Shown: positions 1 through 4,700 of the stretch, piece after piece | Layout of the letters: the number at the start of each line of letters is the position of its first letter | How positions within the stretch are numbered: position 1 is the stretch's first letter | Assembly: GCA_023443705.1 (NCBI GenBank) | Contig: JAEZTD010000245.1 | Location: 1 to 5,157, forward strand | Reading direction: 5' to 3' | Source: Bacillota bacterium | GTDB lineage: Bacteria; Bacillota; Clostridia; Christensenellales; Aristaeellaceae | DNA: 5,157 bases | Notes under the pieces: model-generated | The model's database searches: none | Seen by the model: only the letters and a program-made list of their open reading frames with translations | Told to the model about the DNA's origin: nothing | Translations under genes and position numbers: made by a program

Positions 1-336
1 CTGTTCACCGACGACGCCGTCGTCCTCGAGCTTTCGGCCAAGGTGATGCTGATGGTCGCGATCTTCCAGCCGTTCCAAACTTCGTCGGTGGTCATCTCCG
101 GCGCGCTGCGCGGCGCGGGCGACACCAAATACGTCGCGAAGGTGATGACGGTCTGCGTTGCGATCATTCGCCCGATTCTGGCGCTCGCCGCGATCTTTGT
201 TCTGCGGGAGCGCTTCGGCCGCGAGGACATCGCGCTACTCGGCGCGTGGGCGGCCGCGATCGTCGATATGATCGTAAGGCTCACCAGCGTCTATCGAAGA
301 TTCAACGGAGGAAAATGGCATGGCATCAAAGTTTAA
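1..336 (+). CDS. MATE-family efflux transporter, C-terminal fragment
   Basis: This is the 3' end of a gene that starts before the window; frame 1 is open from base 1 and 111 residues are visible up to the TAA at 334-336. The family (NorM/DinF type) consists of 12-helix inner-membrane Na+ or H+ coupled antiporters that export drugs and other small molecules. The visible part matches the C-terminal half of this family: an acidic loop (LFTDD), then hydrophobic helices with the typical phrase ALRGAGDTKY at about residues 36-45, followed by two more hydrophobic segments (about 48-65 and 76-92) and a short basic cytoplasmic tail. The substrate cannot be told from this part. The gene overlaps the next one by 17 bp, so the two are probably co-transcribed and translationally coupled. 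Family assignment is fairly sure; the specific function is unknown. Confidence 0.85.
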   Translation: MFTDDAVVLELSAKVMLMVAIFQPFQTSSVVISGALRGAGDTKYVAKVMTVCVAIIRPILALAAIFVLRERFGREDIALLGAWAAAIVDMIVRLTSVYRRFNGGKWHGIKV

Positions 337-1009
337 AGGCGCAATTTTTGACATGGACGGCACCATCCTCGATTCGATGGGCTGCTGGCGTTCGCTCAAT
401 GTGGAATTTCTGAAAAAGCGGGGGCTCGAAATTCCGGAGGAAATCCGGGGGCGGGAAATGATCACCCACAGCGGCGCCGCCGCGAAGCTGTACCTTCAAA
501 AGTTTGAGCTCGGCATGACGTTTGACGAGATCATCCGCGAAATGGAAGACGACATGCACTCCTTGTATCAAAAAGTGATCCAGCCCAAGCCCGGCGCGCT
601 GAAGCTGCTGCGCGACCTGAAGGCGGCGGGGCTTACAATGTGCGTTGCGACGCTCACGCCGCAGCCGGTGGCCGAGATGGCGCTCCGGCACCACGGAGTA
701 TTGGATCTTTTTGAATTCGTCGTCTGCGGCGGCGACATGGGGCTTCGAAAGAGTAACCCCGAATTCTTTCACAGCGTCGCGGGCAGGCTGAACCTGGATG
801 CGCGAGAATGTGTGGTGTTTGAGGACGCGGTATACGCCATGCGCGGTGCCCGGGCCGCCGGGTGCGCCGTGGTCGCCATTGAGGACGCGACGAGCGCGCC
901 GGACGAGGCCGAAATCCGCGAAATTTGCGACATATACGTGGACGATTACAATCTCTTTACGATGGAAGCGCTTGCACGACTTGACAAGCCTGCTGCCGAA
1001 ACGGTATAA
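320..1009 (+). CDS. HAD-superfamily hydrolase, beta-phosphoglucomutase-like
   Basis: A 229-residue cytoplasmic protein of the haloacid dehalogenase superfamily, whose members transfer or hydrolyse phosphate through an aspartyl-phosphate. All four motifs are visible: motif I FDMDGT with nucleophile D11 and acid/base D13; motif II threonine around T111 (VATLT); motif III lysine K144 (RKSNPEFF); motif IV E168-D169 (VVFEDA) for Mg2+ binding. The stretch from about residue 18 to 85 is the helical C1-type cap seen in beta-phosphoglucomutase and phosphoglycolate phosphatase relatives. Length is normal for the subfamily. The ATG at 320 is preceded by GGAGG at 307-311 with 8 nt spacing; a nearer ATG at 315 is in another frame. 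The gene overlaps the MATE gene by 17 bp. Its stop codon TAA (1007-1009) lies inside the -10 box of the rplU promoter. Substrate unknown: a sugar phosphate, phosphoglycolate or a damaged metabolite are all possible. Confidence 0.9.
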   Translation: MASKFKGAIFDMDGTILDSMGCWRSLNVEFLKKRGLEIPEEIRGREMITHSGAAAKLYLQKFELGMTFDEIIREMEDDMHSLYQKVIQPKPGALKLLRDLKAAGLTMCVATLTPQPVAEMALRHHGVLDLFEFVVCGGDMGLRKSNPEFFHSVAGRLNLDARECVVFEDAVYAMRGARAAGCAVVAIEDATSAPDEAEIREICDIYVDDYNLFTMEALARLDKPAAETV

Positions 1010-1010
1010 T
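981..1010 (+). promoter_or_regulatory. Sigma-A promoter of rplU-prp-rpmA
   Basis: A perfect -35 TTGACA at 981-986 and a perfect -10 TATAAT at 1005-1010 are separated by 18 nt. Transcription should begin near 1016-1018. The promoter sits in the last nine codons of the HAD gene, whose stop TAA forms part of the -10 hexamer. A match this close to consensus fits the high expression needed for ribosomal protein genes and separates the ribosomal operon from the upstream MATE-HAD pair, although readthrough from upstream is not excluded. Confidence 0.85.
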
Positions 1011-1016
1011 ACACTT

Positions 1017-1099
1017 TAGGCCGCTCAGGGGAGGCTTCAAAATCCGCGTTCGCGCGGTGCCTGGCGCTTGGCGAGCACTATGAACAGGAGGTGCAACGC
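1017..1099 (+). promoter_or_regulatory. Structured 5' leader of rplU, L21-leader-like
   Basis: About 80 nt of untranslated leader lie between the predicted transcription start and the rplU GTG. It holds a hairpin CCGCG-TTCG-CGCGG (1044-1057), a longer-range GTGC/GCAC pairing (1057-1060 with 1075-1078), and the stretch ACTATGAACAGGAGGTGC directly before the gene. Position and layout resemble the ribosomal protein L21 leader known upstream of rplU in Bacillota, which is thought to mediate autoregulation by L21. The same GCAC can instead pair with GTGC at 1091-1094, which overlaps the ribosome binding site, so two exclusive folds are possible. Assignment to the Rfam family is from memory of the motif and context, not from a model search. 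Confidence 0.6.
1086..1093 (+). promoter_or_regulatory. Shine-Dalgarno of rplU (decides the start)
   Basis: AGGAGGTG is fully complementary to the 16S rRNA tail. It lies 6 nt before the GTG at 1100. The in-frame GTG at 1091-1093 is the end of this site itself, so it cannot be the start codon; the protein begins at 1100. Confidence 0.85.
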
Positions 1100-1405
1100 G
1101 TGTACGCAGTCATTCAAACCGGTGGCAAGCAGTACCGCGTCCAGCAGGGCGACGTTATCTACGTCGAGAAGCTCTCTGCTGCGCAGGATTCGCTGGTCAA
1201 TTTCGACGTTTTGCTTCTGAGCAAGGACGACGGCCTGGTTGTCGGCGCGCCGGTGGTTGAGTCCGCCAGCGTGACGGGCAAGATCCTGGGCGATGTCAAG
1301 AACGCCAAGGTCATGGTCTACAAGTTCCGCTCTAAGAAGAACAGCCGCCGCAAGCAGGGCCATCGCCAGCCCTACACCAAGGTCGAGATCGTCAAGGTCG
1401 GCTGA
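1100..1405 (+). CDS. rplU: 50S ribosomal protein L21 (bL21)
   Basis: A 101-residue ribosomal protein that binds 23S rRNA in the large subunit. The N-terminus VYAVIQTGGKQYRVQ is the hallmark of the family, and the C-terminal half carries the basic rRNA-binding stretch (FRSKKNSRRKQGHRQPYTKVEI). Length is normal for bL21. The open frame extends three codons further to a GTG at 1091, but that GTG is part of the Shine-Dalgarno; starting at GTG 1100 gives the expected (M)YAVI beginning and 6 nt spacing. It is the first gene of the rplU-prp-rpmA operon, driven by the promoter at 981-1010 through a structured leader. Its TGA stop shares one base with the ATG of prp, so the two are translationally coupled. 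Identification is close to certain. Confidence 0.97.
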   Translation: MYAVIQTGGKQYRVQQGDVIYVEKLSAAQDSLVNFDVLLLSKDDGLVVGAPVVESASVTGKILGDVKNAKVMVYKFRSKKNSRRKQGHRQPYTKVEIVKVG

Positions 1406-1728
1406 TGACCACCGTCCGATTCCTCGTTCAAGGCGGGAGACTCTGCGGCTTTAAGGCCAGCGGCCACGCCGGGTATGCGAAAAGCGGCGAGGACATCGTG
1501 TGCGCGGCGGTATCGGCGCTGACGCAGACAGCGCTTCTCGGGCTCGGGGAAGTTTTGAAGGTTCCAGTGGAATGGTCGGCGGATGAGGAGAAGGGCGCGC
1601 TCAGCGCCTCCATCCTGGAAGCCACCGAGGGAACCGAGATCGTGCTTCGAACGCTGGAGGCGGGCCTTACAAACATTGCCGGACAATATCCCGACCTGGT
1701 CGGGATCGACTACATGCAGCGGAGGTAA
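1405..1728 (+). CDS. prp: Ribosomal-processing cysteine protease Prp
   Basis: A 107-residue cytoplasmic cysteine protease (YsxB/DUF464 family) that removes the N-terminal extension of ribosomal protein L27 before or during 50S assembly. The catalytic region is plain: GHAGYAKSGEDIVCAAVS carries the histidine H21 (in the GHA motif) and the nucleophile C33, with the spacing known from the Staphylococcus aureus enzyme. Length matches the family. The start ATG overlaps the rplU stop (TGATG), and no strong ribosome binding site precedes it, which suggests translation by coupling to rplU. The ribosome binding site of rpmA lies across its last codons and stop. The placement between rplU and rpmA is the classic Bacillota arrangement, and its substrate is encoded by the next gene. 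Confidence 0.95.
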   Translation: MTTVRFLVQGGRLCGFKASGHAGYAKSGEDIVCAAVSALTQTALLGLGEVLKVPVEWSADEEKGALSASILEATEGTEIVLRTLEAGLTNIAGQYPDLVGIDYMQRR

Positions 1729-1733
1729 AAACC

Positions 1734-2027
1734 ATGCTGAAGATCAATCTTCAACTGTTCGCCCATAAGAAGGGCGTCGGTTCGTCGCGCAACGGCCGCG
1801 ACAGCCATGCGCAGCGCCTGGGCGTCAAGCGCGCCGACGGGCAGTTCGTGCTGGGCGGCAACATCCTGGTCCGCCAGCGCGGCACCAAGATCCATCCGGG
1901 CCTCAACGTGGGCATCGGCGACGACGACACGCTCTTCGCGAAGATCGACGGCGTCGTGAAGTTCGAGCGCCTGGGCAAGGACAAGAAGCAGGTCAGCATC
2001 TATCCGAAGGCCGAGGCCGCGAACTGA
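1734..2027 (+). CDS. rpmA: 50S ribosomal protein L27 (bL27) with cleavable N-terminal leader
   Basis: A 97-residue large-subunit protein; the mature N-terminus of bL27 reaches towards the peptidyl transferase centre. The sequence begins MLKINLQLF followed by AHKKGVGSSRNGRDS, so the predicted Prp cleavage is between F9 and A10, leaving 88 residues. This matches the Bacillota form, in which the leader must be removed for a functional ribosome; bacteria without Prp, such as E. coli, start directly at the AHKKG-type end. The leader differs from the commonly quoted LNLQFF core at two hydrophobic positions (I4 and L8). GGAGGT at 1721-1726, overlapping the prp stop, serves as ribosome binding site 7 nt before the ATG. 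It is the last gene of the operon, followed by a rho-independent terminator. Identification is close to certain. Confidence 0.97.
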   Translation: MLKINLQLFAHKKGVGSSRNGRDSHAQRLGVKRADGQFVLGGNILVRQRGTKIHPGLNVGIGDDDTLFAKIDGVVKFERLGKDKKQVSIYPKAEAAN

Positions 2028-2052
2028 GCCAATTTAAACCCCTGATCCAATG

Positions 2053-2081
2053 AACCCCGGCTGCGTGCGGTCGGGGTTTTT
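2053..2081 (+). terminator. Rho-independent terminator of rplU-prp-rpmA
   Basis: AACCCCG (2053-2059) pairs perfectly with CGGGGTT (2072-2078) around a 12-nt loop and is followed by a run of T (2077-2081). It lies 25 nt after the rpmA stop. The stem core (ACCCCGG, CGGGGT) resembles the two palindromes further downstream. Confidence 0.85.
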
Positions 2082-2119
2082 CGATTGGCAAATTTTCTCG
2101 TCTTTTTACGGCGAAACAA

Positions 2120-2147
2120 GACCCCGGACGCAAGCGCGGCCGGGGTC
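2120..2147. repeat. Palindromic hairpin repeat, copy A
   Basis: GACCCCGG (2120-2127) pairs with CCGGGGTC (2140-2147); after one A-G mismatch three more base pairs close a 4-nt loop. It matches copy B (2351-2378) at 26 of 28 positions. On the - strand it is followed by TTGTTT, so it could also act as a terminator for leftward transcripts. Confidence 0.75.
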
Positions 2148-2180
2148 AGACCATCAACAAAGTCCCCGTATGATTTCAAT

Positions 2181-2209
2181 CGTTCCCGGCGGCGTGTACG
2201 CCGGGAACG
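2181..2209. repeat. 11-bp perfect hairpin
   Basis: CGTTCCCGGCG (2181-2191) and CGCCGGGAACG (2199-2209) are exact reverse complements around a 7-nt loop. No T-run follows, and the next hairpin starts at the very next base, so the two stems could stack coaxially in an RNA. Confidence 0.75.
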
Positions 2210-2248
2210 GGATAGCGCCGCCAGTCAAGCACACTGGTGGCGCTATCC
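2210..2248. repeat. 16-bp hairpin with one G-T pair
   Basis: Bases 2210-2225 (GGATAGCGCCGCCAGT) pair with 2233-2248 (ACTGGTGGCGCTATCC) around the loop CAAGCAC. All pairs are Watson-Crick except G2220-T2238, which would be a G-U wobble only if the + strand is transcribed. No T-run follows, so it does not look like a simple terminator. Confidence 0.75.
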
Positions 2249-2261
2249 ATACCTTTGGTCA

Positions 2262-2299
2262 GTGCGCCGCCCGGAAATCCGTGAGGATTTCAGGCGCAC
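2262..2299. repeat. Two-part hairpin with GTGA tetraloop
   Basis: An outer stem GTGCGCC/GGCGCAC (2262-2268 with 2293-2299) encloses an asymmetric internal loop (5 nt against 1 nt) and an inner 7-bp stem GAAATCC/GGATTTC (2274-2280 with 2285-2291). The apical loop GTGA fits the GNRA tetraloop class when read from the + strand. Such architecture is more typical of a functional RNA than of a plain terminator. Confidence 0.7.
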
Positions 2300-2350
2300 G
2301 CAGGATTCCTTCCTTCGCATGGAATAAACCGTAGGTTTTTTCGATGCCTT

Positions 2351-2378
2351 GACCCCGGACGCATGCGCGTCCGGGGTC
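2351..2378. repeat. Palindromic hairpin repeat, copy B
   Basis: GACCCCGGACGC (2351-2362) pairs over 12 bp with GCGTCCGGGGTC (2367-2378) around a 4-nt loop. It is 26 of 28 identical to copy A. No T-run follows on either strand. It is the first strong stem after the DUF454 gene on the - strand and may affect the 3' end of that transcript. Confidence 0.75.
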
Positions 2379-2427
2379 TTGCCATGGATGGGAAGGGCGA
2401 AATGGCGATAACCTCCCGCGCGTTTTT

Positions 2428-2784
2428 TCAGCGGCGGGTTTTAATCATCAGGATGTGGGCGGTGACCGCCGACGCGATGGCGGTCAGCAGAACGCTCACC
2501 CAGAGCTTCCGGCTCAGCGCCATCGACAGGATCATCAGCGCCCACAGAAAGACGAGGGCGGAAACCTTTGTGCGCATGGGCACGCCGGTCTTGTTTTTGT
2601 AGTTTTCGACGAACGGTCCGAAAAAGCGCGTCTCGGCAAGCCACTTGTACATCTTTGGGCTGGCGCTTCCAAAGCAGGCGGCGGCCAGCAATACGAAGGG
2701 TGTGGTGGGGAGTACCGGAATGAACACCCCGACCGCCCCGAGGCCCAGGAGAAGAAACCCAACGCCGATCAAAATATACTTCAT
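2428..2784 (-). CDS. DUF454/YbaN-family small membrane protein
   Basis: A 118-residue integral membrane protein of the DUF454 family (E. coli YbaN type), of unknown biochemical role. The family signature is clear near the N-terminus: a glycine-rich helix, then GVFIPVLPTTPFVLLAA, a short loop with CFGSASPKMYKWL, then a linker with FGPFVENY. Hydrophobic segments lie at about 4-20, 24-38, 74-90 and 95-113, followed by a basic tail KTRR, consistent with four membrane spans or two hairpins. The ATG at 2784 is preceded by AGGAGG (2794-2789) at 4 nt, slightly tight. The gene begins 10 nt after the rqcH stop and its ribosome binding site abuts that stop, so it is the second gene of the rqcH operon. 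No T-rich terminator directly follows it. Confidence 0.88.
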   Translation of the reverse strand: MKYILIGVGFLLLGLGAVGVFIPVLPTTPFVLLAAACFGSASPKMYKWLAETRFFGPFVENYKNKTGVPMRTKVSALVFLWALMILSMALSRKLWVSVLLTAIASAVTAHILMIKTRR

Positions 2785-2794
2785 CCTGCCTCCT

Positions 2795-4534
2795 TCACGT
2801 CGCCTTGCGTATCCCCGCGACGGCCTCAGCGGAGGGCGTCACGAACAGCGTGCGCTGGTGGGTGTAGATCACAAAGCCGGGTTTTGCGCCGCCCGGTTTT
2901 TTGACGTGGCGCTTCAGCGTATAATCCACCGGCACGTTGGACGATGCGGACGCCTTTGAATAGTATGCCGCCAGCAGCGCGGCCTCCAGGATGGTGTCCT
3001 CGTCCGGGTTCTCGCTGACCACGATCACATGGGAGCCGGGGATGTCCTTGGCGTGCAGCCAGGTTTCATTGGGCCGGGCGCTCGCGGTGAGTTCGTCGTT
3101 CTGCAGGTTGTTCTTGCCGACGAGCAGGTCGATCCCGGCGCCGGAGACAAAGTGCAGCGGCAGTGAGGGCGGCAGCTTCTTCATCTGCCGGCGGTTGTGG
3201 TTGGCGCGCACATAACCCAGCTTTTCAAGCTCCGCGCGGATTTCGTTCAGTTCAGCTTCGGTTTCGCACTTGCGCAGGTTCTCCAGCTGCCCTTCGAGGT
3301 AGTCCAGCTCCTCACGGGTCTTTTCGATCTGCTCGGCGGCCAGCGTCTGTGCGGAGCGCGCCTTCTGGTAGAGCTTGAAGTAGCGCTGCGCGTTCTGGGA
3401 GGGGGACAGCTTTTCGTCCAGCGGAACGTCCACCGGCTTGATTTCCGGGTCGTAGTAGTTCGGCAGTGACGCCTTCTTCGCACCCTTTGCGATCAGGTGC
3501 GCGCTGGCGGTGATGAGCTCGCCCATCACCCGGTACTCCTCCATCCGCTGGCTACCCTCGAGGGCCTCCAACTGCAGCGCCAGCTTCTTTTCGCAGCGCT
3601 CGACGTTGTTCTTCAGCACCCGGTGGAGGGATGAAGACTTTTGTTTGATGCGGTCGGAGAGGTCCCGCGCCTCGTAGAATGCGTCCATGGCCTCGGAAAG
3701 GGTGTCAAACGGCCTTCGCTCAAGGGCGTGGGTGCTTTCGAAAGGGAATGCGGTCAGGTCCAGCGGCGCGCCGTCCTCCGCCAGTAGGATCGCCGGGGCG
3801 GCGAGGGACGGGAGCGACTTGAAGAAGTCCGCGATCCGATCGCTGACCCCGGGGATGTCGAGTTCCTCGAGCCGCGCGTCCTCGTCGCCGGCCGCGCGCA
3901 GCGTAATCTCCCGCGCCGTCGCCGCCGCGAGGCCGGACACCTGAGCCGCCAGCGCCTTGTGAAGCGGCCCGGCGCAACCCGCGAGCCGCTGGGACAGCGC
4001 GTCCGCTGTCAGCGCGTCGTAGGGAAGCTTGTCCTGGGACGGGGGGCGCATGTAGGTGAGACCGGGCAGAACCTCGCGCACGCGGCTCATCTCGTCGGTC
4101 ACGCGGTGCACGCATTCGATGATCCGCCCGCCCGCGCCCACGAGCATCACGTTCGAGTGCTTGCCCATGAATTCGCAGACGAGCGTCCGCGTCGCGCGGT
4201 CGCCCAGTTCGTCGCTGCCCTCAAAGTCAATTTCGAGGATGCGGTCGCCGCCGATCTGCCGAACGGCGGAAACGCGGCTGCCCACCAGGTGCTTTCGCAT
4301 CAGCATGCACAGGGCGGGCGGCTCCAGCGGGCTGGCCTTTTTGACGTTCGTCAGGTGTCCCCGCGCGCAGCCCGCGCTGGCGGAGATCAAAACGACGCGG
4401 TTTGCGCCGCGGCAGCGTATCGTAAGGTTGATTTCGTCCCGCTCGGGCTGGGTCGCCTTGTCCACGCGCCCGCCGACGATCAGGTCGCTAAGCTCGCGCG
4501 CCACAAAACCCAGCGCGACGCCGTCCATTGGCAT
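2795..4534 (-). CDS. rqcH: NFACT protein RqcH, ribosome quality control Ala-tailing factor
   Basis: A 579-residue cytoplasmic protein of the Rqc2/NEMF/FbpA family. RqcH binds obstructed 50S subunits carrying peptidyl-tRNA and, with tRNA-Ala and RqcP, adds C-terminal alanine tails that mark the chain for degradation. Order of domains: NFACT-N (about 1-170) with the conserved D97-R98 pair (GGDRIL) needed for tailing in B. subtilis; a helix-hairpin-helix part (about 185-225); two coiled-coil arms (about 290-345 and 385-440); NFACT-R (about 463-560) with VGKNNLQNDELT and TWLHAKDIPGSH; and a C-terminus VDYTLKRHVKKPGGAKPGFV. Length is close to the B. subtilis protein. The start ATG at 4534 (MPMDG) has GGAGG at 4547-4543, 8 nt away; the frame continues to a TTG at 4594, but this is the -35 box. 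It leads an operon with the DUF454 gene. Older annotations call this family fibronectin-binding protein FbpA. Confidence 0.95.
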   Translation of the reverse strand: MPMDGVALGFVARELSDLIVGGRVDKATQPERDEINLTIRCRGANRVVLISASAGCARGHLTNVKKASPLEPPALCMLMRKHLVGSRVSAVRQIGGDRILEIDFEGSDELGDRATRTLVCEFMGKHSNVMLVGAGGRIIECVHRVTDEMSRVREVLPGLTYMRPPSQDKLPYDALTADALSQRLAGCAGPLHKALAAQVSGLAAATAREITLRAAGDEDARLEELDIPGVSDRIADFFKSLPSLAAPAILLAEDGAPLDLTAFPFESTHALERRPFDTLSEAMDAFYEARDLSDRIKQKSSSLHRVLKNNVERCEKKLALQLEALEGSQRMEEYRVMGELITASAHLIAKGAKKASLPNYYDPEIKPVDVPLDEKLSPSQNAQRYFKLYQKARSAQTLAAEQIEKTREELDYLEGQLENLRKCETEAELNEIRAELEKLGYVRANHNRRQMKKLPPSLPLHFVSGAGIDLLVGKNNLQNDELTASARPNETWLHAKDIPGSHVIVVSENPDEDTILEAALLAAYYSKASASSNVPVDYTLKRHVKKPGGAKPGFVIYTHQRTLFVTPSAEAVAGIRKAT

Positions 4535-4542
4535 GAAGTCGT

Positions 4543-4547
4543 CCTCC
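4543..4547 (-). promoter_or_regulatory. Shine-Dalgarno of rqcH (decides the start)
   Basis: GGAGG on the - strand lies 8 nt before the ATG at 4534-4532, the methionine that aligns with the normal family N-terminus. The in-frame upstream TTG at 4594 has no such site and would lie before the transcription start. Confidence 0.8.
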
Positions 4548-4565
4548 ACTTCGGAATTCTTTGTA

Positions 4566-4594
4566 ATTATATCGAAAAAAGTGGCTTCTGGCAA
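4566..4594 (-). promoter_or_regulatory. Sigma-A promoter of rqcH-DUF454
   Basis: On the - strand TTGCCA (4594-4589, one mismatch to TTGACA) and TATAAT (4571-4566, perfect) are separated by 17 nt. Transcription should begin near 4559, giving a leader of about 25 nt with the ribosome binding site. Confidence 0.8.
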
Positions 4595-4612
4595 TGCGCG
4601 GGCCGCGTTTTG

Positions 4613-4621
4613 TGGTAAAAT
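4613..4621 (+). promoter_or_regulatory. Possible extended -10 promoter of the GerMN gene
   Basis: TGGTAAAAT contains the extended -10 element TG-n followed by TAAAAT (5 of 6 to consensus). No good -35 is found at 16-18 nt; the place where it would lie overlaps the -35 of the divergent rqcH promoter. Transcription would begin about 75 nt before the GerMN start codon. Use of another sigma factor cannot be excluded. Confidence 0.4.
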
Positions 4622-4666
4622 AGCGCTGTCGCCGCGCGCGTTCTACCTGTCCACCCCCTGGAATAT

Positions 4667-4684
4667 GCTTGACCGAGATCAAGC
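4667..4684 (+). promoter_or_regulatory. Inverted repeat just upstream of the GerMN ribosome binding site
   Basis: GCTTGA (4667-4672) and TCAAGC (4679-4684) form a 6-bp dyad with a 6-nt spacer, ending 3 nt before the GAGGAGGG ribosome binding site. It could be a repressor operator or an mRNA hairpin, or chance. Confidence 0.3.
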
Positions 4685-4700
4685 GTGAGGAGGGTTCGGT

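Larger units (their letters stand above)
2082..2427. other. Non-coding convergent intergenic region, hairpin-rich
   Basis: No ORF here has a ribosome binding site or recognisable protein. The stretch lies between the ends of rpmA (+) and the DUF454 gene (-). It contains two copies of a 28-bp palindrome, three additional stable hairpins listed separately, and a weak terminator-like stem on the + strand (AAACC-GTA-GGTTT with T through 2341). I found no convincing promoter: TTGGCA at 2085-2090 has no -10 partner at proper spacing. It may encode a structured RNA or be a palindromic repeat element. The last 49 bp (2379-2427) hold nothing recognisable. Confidence 0.6.

Noticed and set aside
326..772. 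- strand open frame of 148 codons opposite the HAD gene
   Set aside because: The + strand frame carries all four HAD motifs and a good ribosome binding site; the opposite frame has neither.
2050..2334. Open frames of about 80-95 codons on the + strand in the intergenic region
   Set aside because: They run through the rpmA terminator and the hairpins, have no proper ribosome binding site, and their translation shows no protein-like pattern.
2120..2378. CRISPR-like pair of 28-bp repeats
   Set aside because: Only two copies, about 200 bp apart instead of 30-40, and the sequence between contains its own hairpins rather than unique spacers of even length.
2351..2378. Classical rho-independent terminator of the rqcH-DUF454 operon
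   Set aside because: The stem is strong, but on the - strand it is followed by AAGGCATC instead of a T-run, so termination at this place is only a possibility.
2082..2427. tRNA, RNase P RNA, SRP RNA, tmRNA or 6S RNA in the hairpin region
   Set aside because: I looked for a tRNA cloverleaf with the T-loop consensus and for the conserved RNase P and SRP motifs on both strands and saw none; the 6S and tmRNA layouts do not fit either.
3959..4688. Long + strand open frames (about 210-220 codons) opposite rqcH
   Set aside because: They are antisense to a clearly conserved protein and arise from GC-rich codon use; the translations have no recognisable domain.
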